A DNA stretch of 49,156 bases, from the NCBI GenBank assembly GCA_014382285.1, contig JACNKA010000104.1, positions 1-49,156 on the forward strand, read 5' to 3'. The notes under the pieces were generated by a model. It was not told where the DNA came from. It saw only the letters and a list, made by a program, of their open reading frames with translations, and did no database searches. Shown here piece after piece: positions 9,014-16,534 of this stretch. Both the position numbers and the translations under genes were made by a program. Each line of letters begins with the position of its first letter. Position 1 is the stretch's first letter. The stretch is from Nitrospinota bacterium (GTDB taxonomy: Bacteria; Nitrospinota; Nitrospinia; Nitrospinales; VA-1).

Positions 9014-10747
9014 CTAAAACTTTGCCGATAGGCTGAAAAAAGCTCGTCCGTCATTGTTACCTTCTGAAGCCACCTCTCGACTTAGCGGCTTGTTCCATTC
9101 CATATATCCGGAGATCACATCCGTTATGTTGAACCGGACGCCGAGTCCCAACGAATAAAGATCCTGAGATCTGGAACCTGTGGCGATCTCAATGCGATTC
9201 CACACCTTTCCGTAATCGAAAAAGGTGTAAGCCTGCACATCTCTGAAGTATTTTTTCTTTGGCTGAAAAGCTTTTTGGAGTTCCAGCTTAAAAGCCAGTC
9301 CCTGATCTCCAGTAATTTCAGAAGAATCATAAGCCCGACCAAACTGCGCGCCACCCACACCAAATTCTTCGGAAGCCAAAAGTTTTTCAAACGAATACTG
9401 CCAGGAAAGTGCTCCCAGCAACATCCATGAAGGTGCCAGTTGTTGCAGCCGAAGTGCCTCGCCGGTCACCTTGGTGAAGTCGCTATGGCCTGTCGGACGG
9501 GTAAGTTTTTCTGTTCCCGTTTCCGTTGAGTCGAAAATATCAAAGCCCTTGCTCAAATTAAAACTGATCAGATTGATCCCTCGATATTTGTCAACAAAAT
9601 CGTAGGACACCCCCAGATTAAAGATACGAAGGCGGTCTTCTGAATCCAGTGTCCCCAAAATCTCCGTTTCCGTGTCTCGGTTCGTATAACCTACGAATCC
9701 ATTCAGATTTTCAGATCTGGATCGGATGAAGGGATGCGTCAGTTTGAGCGTGAAGGTTTTGCTTTCTCCCACCACCTCAAAATCTTTGAGGGCGGAACCG
9801 GGTTCGGAATCACTGAATGATCCGGAAAAAAACAGTTTGGTGCCTTCCGCAGATATAGGTTGCTCATAGAAGCCGCTAAAAAACTTCAACTCATCCGTAC
9901 TACTGGTCACCACGCCCTGTAAGCCGATGCGCTCATAGTTTTTGAGAAGCGCATTGCTGGACATCCCGGCATTGATCTGGATCGGTCCGTTAAACTTAGT
10001 GCCTCGGTTGTCCGCACCAAAACTTCCGTCATAGCCTTTATTAGTAAGAATCAGTGTCAGGTTAGTGGCACCCTGTTTAAACTTCGAAGGAGTCAGAACC
10101 GATTTGACCGAAACCCCCGGCAAGTCATCCACCAAAAGTAAATATCTTTCAAGGTCCCTGGCTTTCAGAGGTCGGGATTTTAAAAGTGCCTTTCGATATT
10201 CGTTGAGAAGTTTTCGTGGACCGCGCACCTGGCCTTGAATAGCAACCCGATCAACAAAACCCTCAATCACATCAATTTGAACCACGCCCTCCTCAATTTT
10301 CTGAGGAGGCACCACTGCCTTGGAAAGAATGTATCCATCGGTGCGATACATATTTGTGATTTCCTGAGCGATGATATAAACCTGCTCAAGGTTTACTCTT
10401 CGATGCAGATACTTTCTGAACAACCGAGAAAATTTTCGCTTGCCATAAATCGTTGAGCCTTTGATGACCATTCTCTGGAGAAGAAAATTCACCTTCCTCA
10501 TCTCGGCTGGAAAAGAAGGCTTTAAGCTGTCCGGTTTTACAGGAACCCTCTGCGATTGAGGATATTCCTGTTTTTTGAATCTCTCTTCAAACCGGCCTGG
10601 GGCCGCCTGTTTATAAGTCTGATCCCGTCCCTGAGGGGTAATTTGAGCGTAGGTTAGCGATGCCATAGAACTCCACCAAAGGCAGACAAAAACCCCTATT
10701 AGCAATATTTTGCTAAAAATTCGATTATTTGTCTGGTCCCAGTTCAT
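9014..10747 (-). CDS. TpsB outer-membrane transporter (ShlB/FhaC family)
   Basis: Outer-membrane pore that recognises the TPS domain of its partner and threads it to the cell surface. I choose ATG 10747 because it is preceded by GGGGAAAG and gives a normal signal peptide (NRIFSKILLIGVFVCLWWSSMASLTYAQ); the frame is open further upstream to 10906. The 577-residue product then has a ShlB-type POTRA region (FLLQRMVIKGSTIYGKRKF through VIEGFVDRVAIQG) and a C-terminal beta-barrel ending in Phe (SLSAKF). The conserved loop-6 motif, usually RGY, appears as FGRAYDSSEITGD: Arg and Tyr are kept but Gly is replaced by Ala. It lies 8 bases before tpsA, giving the order tpsB-tpsA. TpsB is intact although its cargo gene is interrupted. 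Confidence 0.92.
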   Translation of the reverse strand: MNWDQTNNRIFSKILLIGVFVCLWWSSMASLTYAQITPQGRDQTYKQAAPGRFEERFKKQEYPQSQRVPVKPDSLKPSFPAEMRKVNFLLQRMVIKGSTIYGKRKFSRLFRKYLHRRVNLEQVYIIAQEITNMYRTDGYILSKAVVPPQKIEEGVVQIDVIEGFVDRVAIQGQVRGPRKLLNEYRKALLKSRPLKARDLERYLLLVDDLPGVSVKSVLTPSKFKQGATNLTLILTNKGYDGSFGADNRGTKFNGPIQINAGMSSNALLKNYERIGLQGVVTSSTDELKFFSGFYEQPISAEGTKLFFSGSFSDSEPGSALKDFEVVGESKTFTLKLTHPFIRSRSENLNGFVGYTNRDTETEILGTLDSEDRLRIFNLGVSYDFVDKYRGINLISFNLSKGFDIFDSTETGTEKLTRPTGHSDFTKVTGEALRLQQLAPSWMLLGALSWQYSFEKLLASEEFGVGGAQFGRAYDSSEITGDQGLAFKLELQKAFQPKKKYFRDVQAYTFFDYGKVWNRIEIATGSRSQDLYSLGLGVRFNITDVISGYMEWNKPLSREVASEGNNDGRAFFSLSAKF

Positions 10748-11326
10748 ACATCTTTCCCCGTTCTTAACGGCATAAAGGGGTCTAAAGTTAAGCGTTTCTG
10801 ACATCCACCAAAATCCTTGAAATACCGAATACAAAGGGGTTACATGTTTTTCACCGGAAGCAAAACCCAACGGCCAACTCTGCAATAATCTGAATTTATT
10901 ACCCATAAATCAGCGTGTTTCACCCTTCAACCCAGGCCAGAAAACCCTTTGTTTCAATTAACCCCAAAATTGGGCGTAGTTGTTCGCAAGAAGGTGAGCA
11001 AGGAGTATGCCAAACGGAAGGGTTCACGAGAAAGCGCATAACCAGCTTAAATACATATGTTTATGAGATTGTTTGACGGGGCTGTGTAATTAGGCGTCGC
11101 AGCTCACAAGGTAATAATTTCATCAATCCGTCAATAAATTGTTTTGTTCACTAATTTTCAGGAAGTGGGGCGGGAAAATCTGGCAGGACAAGAAAAACAG
11201 GGAGTTCCAAATATTCACACTATATAGATTTACAAACACGTCTTTATTATTTATGATGGGTGGCAAAAAACAGGCCTTTTCAATAGCTGGTGTGAGGGGC
11301 AGATCGACCACTTAGGACACTGAATT
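10748..11326. other. Long intergenic/leader region upstream of tpsB
   Basis: About 580 bases without a convincing gene. It contains the possible sigma-54 promoter (10997-11013), an in-frame extension of tpsB (10748-10906) that is unlikely to be translated, and AT-rich DNA at 11100-11300. I see no known riboswitch or tRNA here. Confidence 0.5.
10997..11013 (-). promoter_or_regulatory. Candidate sigma-54 promoter upstream of tpsB
   Basis: On the minus strand, TTGGCATACTCCTTGCT matches the -24/-12 consensus: GG and GC elements separated by exactly 10 bases, with TTGGCA and TTGCT intact. It lies about 250 bases upstream of the chosen tpsB start, a distance that would leave a long leader. No activator-binding site was identified. 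Confidence 0.35.
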
Positions 11327-11533
11327 ATGAAAAGGAAAAATACGATGGTGATTTTGAATATGTGCGACTTTTGTTCGTACGAGAGGTGTGATTGTGACGC
11401 TCAGCCGACTCTGGCTGACCGGCTGAATCTTGACAACCTCGACTCGGCGCAAAAAAGCTTCGTGGTAGCTTGCGACAAGTATAGAAGCCCTGTGGATGTG
11501 CTCAAAGAGAGATTTCACGACCCCAACCTGTAG
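11327..11533 (+). CDS. Possible small Cys-rich protein (68 aa)
   Basis: Not recognised. The start is preceded by AGGA nine bases upstream. The N-terminal part has a compact cysteine cluster, CDFCSYERCDC, in the CxxC...CxC style of small zinc- or iron-binding proteins, followed by a charged helical tail. An ATG at 11345 is an alternative start. It has no partner gene close by, and the frame is short enough to occur by chance; the cysteine pattern is the main argument for it. Confidence 0.4.
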   Translation: MKRKNTMVILNMCDFCSYERCDCDAQPTLADRLNLDNLDSAQKSFVVACDKYRSPVDVLKERFHDPNL

Positions 11534-11647
11534 GAAAGTGCCCCTATTTCAACTTTTTTGAACGCACCTCGGTTTAAACCCCCTGTTTTTTATTAAGTTT
11601 TTCGAACTCATTCAGAACAAATGCTCACCTTCTCAATCTTTACAGGG

Positions 11648-11676
11648 TTGTAACAATGGCTTAACAGACATGTAAT
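11648..11676 (+). promoter_or_regulatory. Candidate sigma-70 promoter for the 142-aa gene
   Basis: TTGTAA (11648-11653) and TGTAAT (11671-11676) are separated by 17 bases and lie 57 bases upstream of the ATG at 11733. Each box deviates from consensus at one or two positions. Confidence 0.35.
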
Positions 11677-11732
11677 GGTTACAGCCTAAACTGTTTCCCA
11701 TAACAAGACTTTATTGGGAAAGGGGAACAACT

Positions 11733-12161
11733 ATGCCTTGGGAAAAGGATAAGAAAAAAAGGTTGGCTGAATATCTTTGGGCGGAGATCAATAAAGCAAT
11801 CCTGAAATCTCCTGATGTGCAGCTCGCCATAAAGAAGCTTGAAAAATTACAGCTCCTTGATTATGTGGCAGAGTTTAATCTCGTGCTGGAAGTGGACAAG
11901 CTGATAGAAAGCATTTTGAAAAAAGGTGCAGAGAAAGAAGCCGAACCTGACTCGATCCACAAGGAAACACAACTGCATGACGAGCATGACCCGGAAGAAA
12001 AAGCATTGCCCAATATTTCCTCGGTCTTTTCTTCCAAATCCAAACAGTGGGTTGACGGTAGTGCCCTGTCAGAAAATGAAATCCTCTTTGAAGAATATTT
12101 GAATCGGGGGTTCGATGAAAAACACTGGATGGAAAAGGCTAAAATCCGCTTCGACAGCTAG
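11733..12161 (+). CDS. Unrecognised 142-aa acidic protein
   Basis: No family recognised. The start has a good ribosome-binding site (GGGGA seven bases upstream). The first 75 residues are predicted helical with a Lys-rich head (PWEKDKKKRLAEYLW) and a heptad-like stretch (LAIKKLEKLQLLDYVAEFNL). The middle is acidic and low in complexity, and the C-terminus (ENEILFEEYLNRGFDEKHW) looks like a short conserved tail. No signal peptide or membrane segment. It converges with the 87-aa gene. Confidence 0.65.
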   Translation: MPWEKDKKKRLAEYLWAEINKAILKSPDVQLAIKKLEKLQLLDYVAEFNLVLEVDKLIESILKKGAEKEAEPDSIHKETQLHDEHDPEEKALPNISSVFSSKSKQWVDGSALSENEILFEEYLNRGFDEKHWMEKAKIRFDS

Positions 12162-12208
12162 TCGTCCAGCGAGAAAAATAGCGGCGCAGAATAAAGTCTC
12201 TGATTATC

Positions 12209-12472
12209 TTATGGAGTGGTGAGCAAGTGATCGGCAATGAGGACGATGTTCTGCTTGTTGACAGCAAGGAATTCCGATTTGAATAGAACATTTCCGGTCA
12301 GCAGGCAGTAAACCGTTGCATCAAGAACCGGGATAAAATTTTCGTCTCCCTGATTCAACATGTCCAGAAGACGATTACTCGGGAGTTTTGAAATTTTTCC
12401 TTCTATTTTTTCCCCCGATGTTCGAATTACCGCATCAACCGTTTCTTTCTTCACAAAAGCGTTATAGGCCAT
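12209..12472 (-). CDS. Small conserved protein, DUF6812-like
   Basis: The 87-residue product resembles small one-domain proteins of the DUF6812 kind: an opening strand (DAVIRTSGEKIEGKI), a helix with RLLDMLNQGDENFIPVLDATV, then a closing strand that ends FLAVNKQNIVLI. Function is unknown; the fold is probably a small beta-barrel. I choose ATG 12472 because AGAGGA lies seven bases upstream; a TTG at 12496 in frame is less likely. The family assignment rests on memory of the pattern. Confidence 0.6.
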   Translation of the reverse strand: MAYNAFVKKETVDAVIRTSGEKIEGKISKLPSNRLLDMLNQGDENFIPVLDATVYCLLTGNVLFKSEFLAVNKQNIVLIADHLLTTP

Positions 12473-12654
12473 AACCCAATCCTCTTGAATTTCCAATAAT
12501 TCACCTACTTACTTCTTAATCGGATGGCCTCATTTTAACCCCCAAAAAAATTAAAATCCAGTAAAACCTTTTTAATTTCAATGCGCTAGAGATCCAACAC
12601 CGGAACATTGTTTTTTTTAACCAGCTTGTCCTGCTTCTTTCTTTAAGGTGCCCT

Positions 12655-14790
12655 ATGTTACAATCGCCGGGCCGCTGGAAACCTTTGTATTTCAAAATAT
12701 TCTTAATCCTTTCTGGCGCTCAATTTCGCATGAAACCAAAAACAATTTCAACGCAAATACCCGTACCCAGCCGCCTGCAAGGTACCGATGGGGTACGCCG
12801 AGAAATCAAATTGGCAAAGGATTCCGAATGCAAAGGGCAAACTCCAATACAGGTGTTTCTGGAAAAAGGCTGGATCACTGAAGAGTTCATGGAGCTCTAT
12901 GCCTATTGCTACGTCAAAAACCAGCCCAGGAACAAATCAACATCCTCTAATAATAAAACCATCGTTATCGGCTGGGACCCTAGAGACCCTTCCGGTGTTT
13001 TCACGGAAGCCGTGGTTCGGGGTGTCCGCAAAGCGGGAGGGAAAGCCCTGGTTCTGGGTGTCGTGCCAACCCCCCTGGTTCCCTTGTTCATGCTGCATGA
13101 AGGGGCAGATGGCGGCATTATGGTCACGGCTTCCCACAATCCCAAAGACCAGAATGGCATTAAACTTTTCCTGCCTTTTCATGGTGTGAAACCGTTGCCC
13201 GCTGACGATGCCGAGCTGACCCAAAACCTGCTCAAGCAAAACTTCGTTGCCATAAAAAAAGCTTCCATAAAGGGCGGAAAAACCGATTGTCGACAAAAAG
13301 CCCTGGAACTGTTTCGACATTTTTCCCTGCTGCCAGAAAATTCATGGATTGAATCTCGTGCTACTTTGAAAAACCTCACTCTGGTCGTAGACCCCGCTTG
13401 CGGGTCACTGGCAGGAATCGCCGCGCAAATTTTTCGGGAAGCCGGAGTCGGCAAAGTCTATGAAGTCAACAAAAGTGGCGCGGTCAATCTACGTTCCGGA
13501 GTCGCGGACCTGGAAGGGTGCCCACGCATCACCGCAGACATGATCTTGAAACCGGGCAGTCGCTTCCATCGCCATAAAGCCGTCGTCAAACTTTTTGAAA
13601 TCGGTCGGGCAAACCAGGAGTCAGCAAAGTCTGGGAAAAAAAGAATTGCCGCAGCCATCTTCGATGCGGATGGAGACCGGTTTTTCCGCCTCGAATACGA
13701 TCCATTTCAAGACACATTGTGGGTCTTGAGCGGAGACGAGACTGCTATTCTGCAGGCACGGCATCTGGTGTACCACAACAAGCACAGCGGATCGCTTTAT
13801 ATCAACACCGTGGAGAGCGATCTCAATGCTTCTACCTCCGCCAAGTCAATGGGGTTAAGCCCTCTCCTCACGGCTGTTGGAGATAAGTGGATTCTGCTTA
13901 AAATCCGCCTCGCTCTATTGGAACAAAAACTGGTCACAGCAAAGCTTGCGAAGAAAAAATCAACGCAACTTAAAAATAAAATTAAACCATTACAAAAGAA
14001 TGGAGTGACGAGCGTAAACGCGCTTCTGGACCTTGATGCATTAATTTCCGAAGCCCCTGACACAACAAAAAATGAAGTCCTGACAGTAGGCAGTGAGGAA
14101 ACGGGGCACAACATCACCACGGGTTATTTGACCCTACCCAACAAAAAGAAAATGCAGGTGTATTCCGGCAATGGGTTAAAAAGTGCTCTCAATACCTTTG
14201 CCGCCACCGAGCAACTGGCATTAACCCTGCCACCGGAAAAGTATATCCGGTCCATTCGTCAACCTTTTCCCCCAGGTTTTAAATCCACTCTTTACACGTA
14301 TTACATCCGTCAGGACCTGTTTTGCCGGGATTCTCAAGTGTGGGCAAAGGTGAAGCGGCTTTTATTGCAAACCGCAAAACAAAACGGATACTCCGGCAAA
14401 ACCCGAAATTTCCCTGACGACCCGGATATGTTATATATTTCCCTTGCAGAGGGGAAAGTCGGTGTCTTTGTTAGAAATTCCGGCACCGAAAACAAAATCA
14501 GCGTTAACCTGCGCGGCAGAAAATCGGATGCCAGCAAACTGAAAAAAATAGGACTTGAAATTCATAAACTATTGTTCTCTCTACTTAAAGATCCTGACAA
14601 CGCTTTATATAAAATGGAACTGTACGCCCTCAGTCAAATCGCGTCTCAACCCGTGACCGATGAAAAGCTGGAAGTGAAAAACCAGTACAGGTTAAGACTG
14701 ATCGATGAAATGAAAAAACAAAACCTGATTCAATCCAGCCCCGAGGGAAACCGCCTGACCCCTCTGGGAAAGTGGTATATACTTCATTAA
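12655..14790 (+). CDS. Alpha-D-phosphohexomutase (phosphoglucosamine/phosphomannomutase type), long form
   Basis: Interconverts hexose-6-phosphate and hexose-1-phosphate. All four active-site loops are visible: the phosphoserine loop TASHNPKD (Ser160), the metal loop DADGD (D337, D339, D341), the sugar-specificity loop GSEETGHN, and the phosphate-binding loop RNSGTENK (from R607). At 711 residues it is much longer than the usual 450-580. The extra length is a Lys-rich insertion between metal and sugar loops (about 415-475, with KLAKKKSTQLKNKIK) and an extension of about 70 residues after the phosphate domain that looks like a small helical winged-helix unit. The start is uncertain: ATG 12655 has AAGG upstream; ATG 12730 is an alternative. 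The next gene encodes a GlmU-like beta-helix protein, so a role in amino-sugar supply is plausible; the exact sugar cannot be read from sequence. Confidence 0.85.
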   Translation: MLQSPGRWKPLYFKIFLILSGAQFRMKPKTISTQIPVPSRLQGTDGVRREIKLAKDSECKGQTPIQVFLEKGWITEEFMELYAYCYVKNQPRNKSTSSNNKTIVIGWDPRDPSGVFTEAVVRGVRKAGGKALVLGVVPTPLVPLFMLHEGADGGIMVTASHNPKDQNGIKLFLPFHGVKPLPADDAELTQNLLKQNFVAIKKASIKGGKTDCRQKALELFRHFSLLPENSWIESRATLKNLTLVVDPACGSLAGIAAQIFREAGVGKVYEVNKSGAVNLRSGVADLEGCPRITADMILKPGSRFHRHKAVVKLFEIGRANQESAKSGKKRIAAAIFDADGDRFFRLEYDPFQDTLWVLSGDETAILQARHLVYHNKHSGSLYINTVESDLNASTSAKSMGLSPLLTAVGDKWILLKIRLALLEQKLVTAKLAKKKSTQLKNKIKPLQKNGVTSVNALLDLDALISEAPDTTKNEVLTVGSEETGHNITTGYLTLPNKKKMQVYSGNGLKSALNTFAATEQLALTLPPEKYIRSIRQPFPPGFKSTLYTYYIRQDLFCRDSQVWAKVKRLLLQTAKQNGYSGKTRNFPDDPDMLYISLAEGKVGVFVRNSGTENKISVNLRGRKSDASKLKKIGLEIHKLLFSLLKDPDNALYKMELYALSQIASQPVTDEKLEVKNQYRLRLIDEMKKQNLIQSSPEGNRLTPLGKWYILH

Positions 14791-14818
14791 TCACACAGGG
14801 ATAAATAGCAAAAGAAGC

Positions 14819-14894
14819 AAATCCCCCCAACCCCCTTCGTAGAAGGGGGAGTTTTAATGGACCCCTCTTTTCCAAAGAGGGGCTGGGGTGATTT
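14819..14894. repeat. Nested palindromic repeat (outer stem plus two hairpins)
   Basis: The outer arms AAATCCCCCCA (14819-14829) and TGGGGTGATTT (14884-14894) pair at 10 of 11 positions. Inside are two perfect hairpins: CCCCCTTC/GAAGGGGG with loop GTA (14831-14849) and CCCCTCTTT/AAAGAGGGG with loop TCC (14862-14882). The same architecture and base bias recur at 41051-41122. It lies between the mutase and the beta-helix gene. It might also stop or attenuate transcription, but there is no clear T-run. Confidence 0.75.
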
Positions 14895-14933
14895 ACAACC
14901 CTTAGAAAATTAACTTAGTTTTAGGGACCACGA

Positions 14934-15743
14934 ATGTTTATGAAGGACTTAAACCTGTTTTTTTTAAATTTGGCCGAACCTTATCGTGAGATTTTTTCCG
15001 ATTGCGAACGGGTATGGGACCCTTTAAAAACACTGGGCCCTCTGCTGGAAAAACTGCTACAACAAAAGGCTGAGAGCGGGTCCTATGTCTCTCATTTGCA
15101 GGGGATAAAGACCACTCTCGATTCCACCAGCTACCACCGTGGTGGAAAAGGACTTTATGTTGAAGACTGGATTGACTTGGCCGAGTCGGTTTATTTGAAG
15201 GAACTGGATATCTTCATCGGCAAGGGAACGCAGTTGGAACCTTCGGCCATCATCAAAGGCCCCGCCATGATTGGTGAGAACTGCGACATCCGACAAGGGG
15301 CCTACATCCGTGGCAATGCTCTGGTTGGGAACCACTGCGTGATCGGCCATACCACTGAACTGAAAAACAGCATTCTCATGAATCACACCGAAGCAGGCCA
15401 TTTCAATTACATCGGTGACAGCATAATAGGGAGCCATGTCAATCTAGGCGCAGGATCGAAACTGGCCAACCTGCAGTTTAGAAGTGCTGATGAAAAACTA
15501 AAGGGCTATATCAACCCTGTTCATATTCCTCTCGACTCCGAGACCCTGGATACCGGAATGGAAAAACTCGGTGCAGTGATCGGTGATAATGTTGAACTGG
15601 GTTGCAATGCCATCGTCTGCCCCGGCGCGCTGATTGGGAAAGATGTCTGGGTCTACCCCGGCCTGACTATCCCCAAAGGTTATTACCCTGCCAAAACCCG
15701 GCTCGTTCCAAAAGAACGCAAACCCCGATCCCTCGAAGGATGA
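14934..15743 (+). CDS. Left-handed beta-helix sugar-phosphate acetyltransferase-like protein (GlmU C-terminal type)
   Basis: Probably an acyltransferase acting on a sugar-1-phosphate or nucleotide sugar. Residues about 85-245 are hexapeptide repeats of a left-handed beta-helix. The stretch TELKNSI...EAGHFNYIGDS.IGSHVNLGAGS closely follows the acetyl-acceptor and CoA-binding region of GlmU (VEIKNS...NHLSYIGDAEIG..VNIGAGT). There is no N-terminal nucleotidyltransferase domain; the first 80 residues are helical instead. ATG 14934 has AGGGA seven bases upstream. The gene follows the phosphohexomutase and overlaps the next gene in ATGA, so the three may form one unit in amino-sugar metabolism. The exact substrate is unknown. 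Confidence 0.75.
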   Translation: MFMKDLNLFFLNLAEPYREIFSDCERVWDPLKTLGPLLEKLLQQKAESGSYVSHLQGIKTTLDSTSYHRGGKGLYVEDWIDLAESVYLKELDIFIGKGTQLEPSAIIKGPAMIGENCDIRQGAYIRGNALVGNHCVIGHTTELKNSILMNHTEAGHFNYIGDSIIGSHVNLGAGSKLANLQFRSADEKLKGYINPVHIPLDSETLDTGMEKLGAVIGDNVELGCNAIVCPGALIGKDVWVYPGLTIPKGYYPAKTRLVPKERKPRSLEG

Positions 15744-16264
15744 TGGAACAAAACGAACCCGACAACAAAACCCGGCTCGATAGTTTTTTTGATATGTTCG
15801 ATGCCGTCGAAGAAGATATTTCCCAATTGGTTTCTGATGACAATGAAGTGGCCGCAGAAATTGGCGGCTATGAATGCCTGTACATCGCTTTCAGCAATCT
15901 GCGACTATATTGCGAAAACTCAGGAGTCAATCTGGAACAAATCAAAGACCAATATCAGGCGCTCAAAGAATCACCCGCTAACGAAGAGTCTGAAAGCTTC
16001 GCGATTCAGGAAGACCTGGTTAAAACCAACGAAGTCATTAATTTCTGCAAACTGCTGGAACAGATTGAAAACAGTCTTTCCGCTTTTGAACAACGTTGCA
16101 AAAATAGCGAAGAAGTTTTTGACGAGTGGAACGGTGTTTTCATCATGTACTCCTACCTCAGGAATTATTGCGCCAAAGAAGAAGTCGATTATAAAAGCCT
16201 CCAGCAGGAAATCTCGCAACTCCATGCAGAAATGAAAAAAGACGAAAATTCCCAGGAAACTTAG
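15740..16264 (+). CDS. Unrecognised acidic protein with internal duplication
   Basis: The 174-residue product is strongly acidic and helical. Two segments look like an ancient duplication: ECLYIAFSNLRLYCENSGVN... (about 50-80) and GVFIMYSYLRNYCAKEEVD... (about 130-160). Both share the pattern aromatic-x2-SxLRxYC followed by L.Q...Q.L. ATG 15740 overlaps the TGA of the previous gene (ATGA), so the two are translationally coupled; ATG 15743 is equally possible. It has no recognised domain, signal peptide or membrane segment. Coupling suggests a role with the beta-helix enzyme. Confidence 0.7.
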   Translation: MMEQNEPDNKTRLDSFFDMFDAVEEDISQLVSDDNEVAAEIGGYECLYIAFSNLRLYCENSGVNLEQIKDQYQALKESPANEESESFAIQEDLVKTNEVINFCKLLEQIENSLSAFEQRCKNSEEVFDEWNGVFIMYSYLRNYCAKEEVDYKSLQQEISQLHAEMKKDENSQET

Positions 16265-16379
16265 ATATTTGCAGAATCCGTGCCTATTAAATGATATATT
16301 GCTTGTAGCGGTTTTCTGCAGGGGGTCTGCAAAATAGCTGAAAAATCCGGGAAAAACCATATAAATCATTGAATAAAAA

Positions 16380-16461
16380 GCCGAAGTGGCGAAATTGGTA
16401 TACGCGCTGGTTTTAGGAACCAGTGCCGCAAGGCGTGGAGGTTCGAGTCCTCTCTTCGGCA
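16380..16461 (+). tRNA. tRNA-Leu (anticodon TAG)
   Basis: The sequence folds into a class II tRNA. The acceptor stem is GCCGAAG/CTTCGGC with discriminator A (16461). The anticodon arm CTGGT-TTTAGGA-ACCAG places TAG at positions 34-36. A long variable arm (TGCCGCAAGGCGT) and the TTCGAGT loop follow. The 3' CCA is not encoded. It reads CUA and, by wobble, other CUN leucine codons. It lies between the duplicated-protein gene and tig. Confidence 0.95.
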
Positions 16462-16534
16462 TTAGATATCAAGATTTATAAACGCGCAGGGTTCACGAGG
16501 TACTTGGCGCCAATCTTTAAATATTTGGAAAGTT

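Noticed and set aside
10748..10906. GEMM-type or other riboswitch in the tpsB leader
   Set aside because: The conserved bases of the cyclic di-GMP aptamers are not found; only an open in-frame extension is seen.
11123..11518. Minus-strand ORFs of 62 and 68 aa
   Set aside because: No ribosome-binding site or recognisable features; they overlap AT-rich DNA or the better plus-strand candidate at 11327.
14819..14894. Ordinary rho-independent terminator
   Set aside because: The hairpins are strong but are not followed by a T-run, and the same nested form recurs elsewhere, so a repeat element explains it better.
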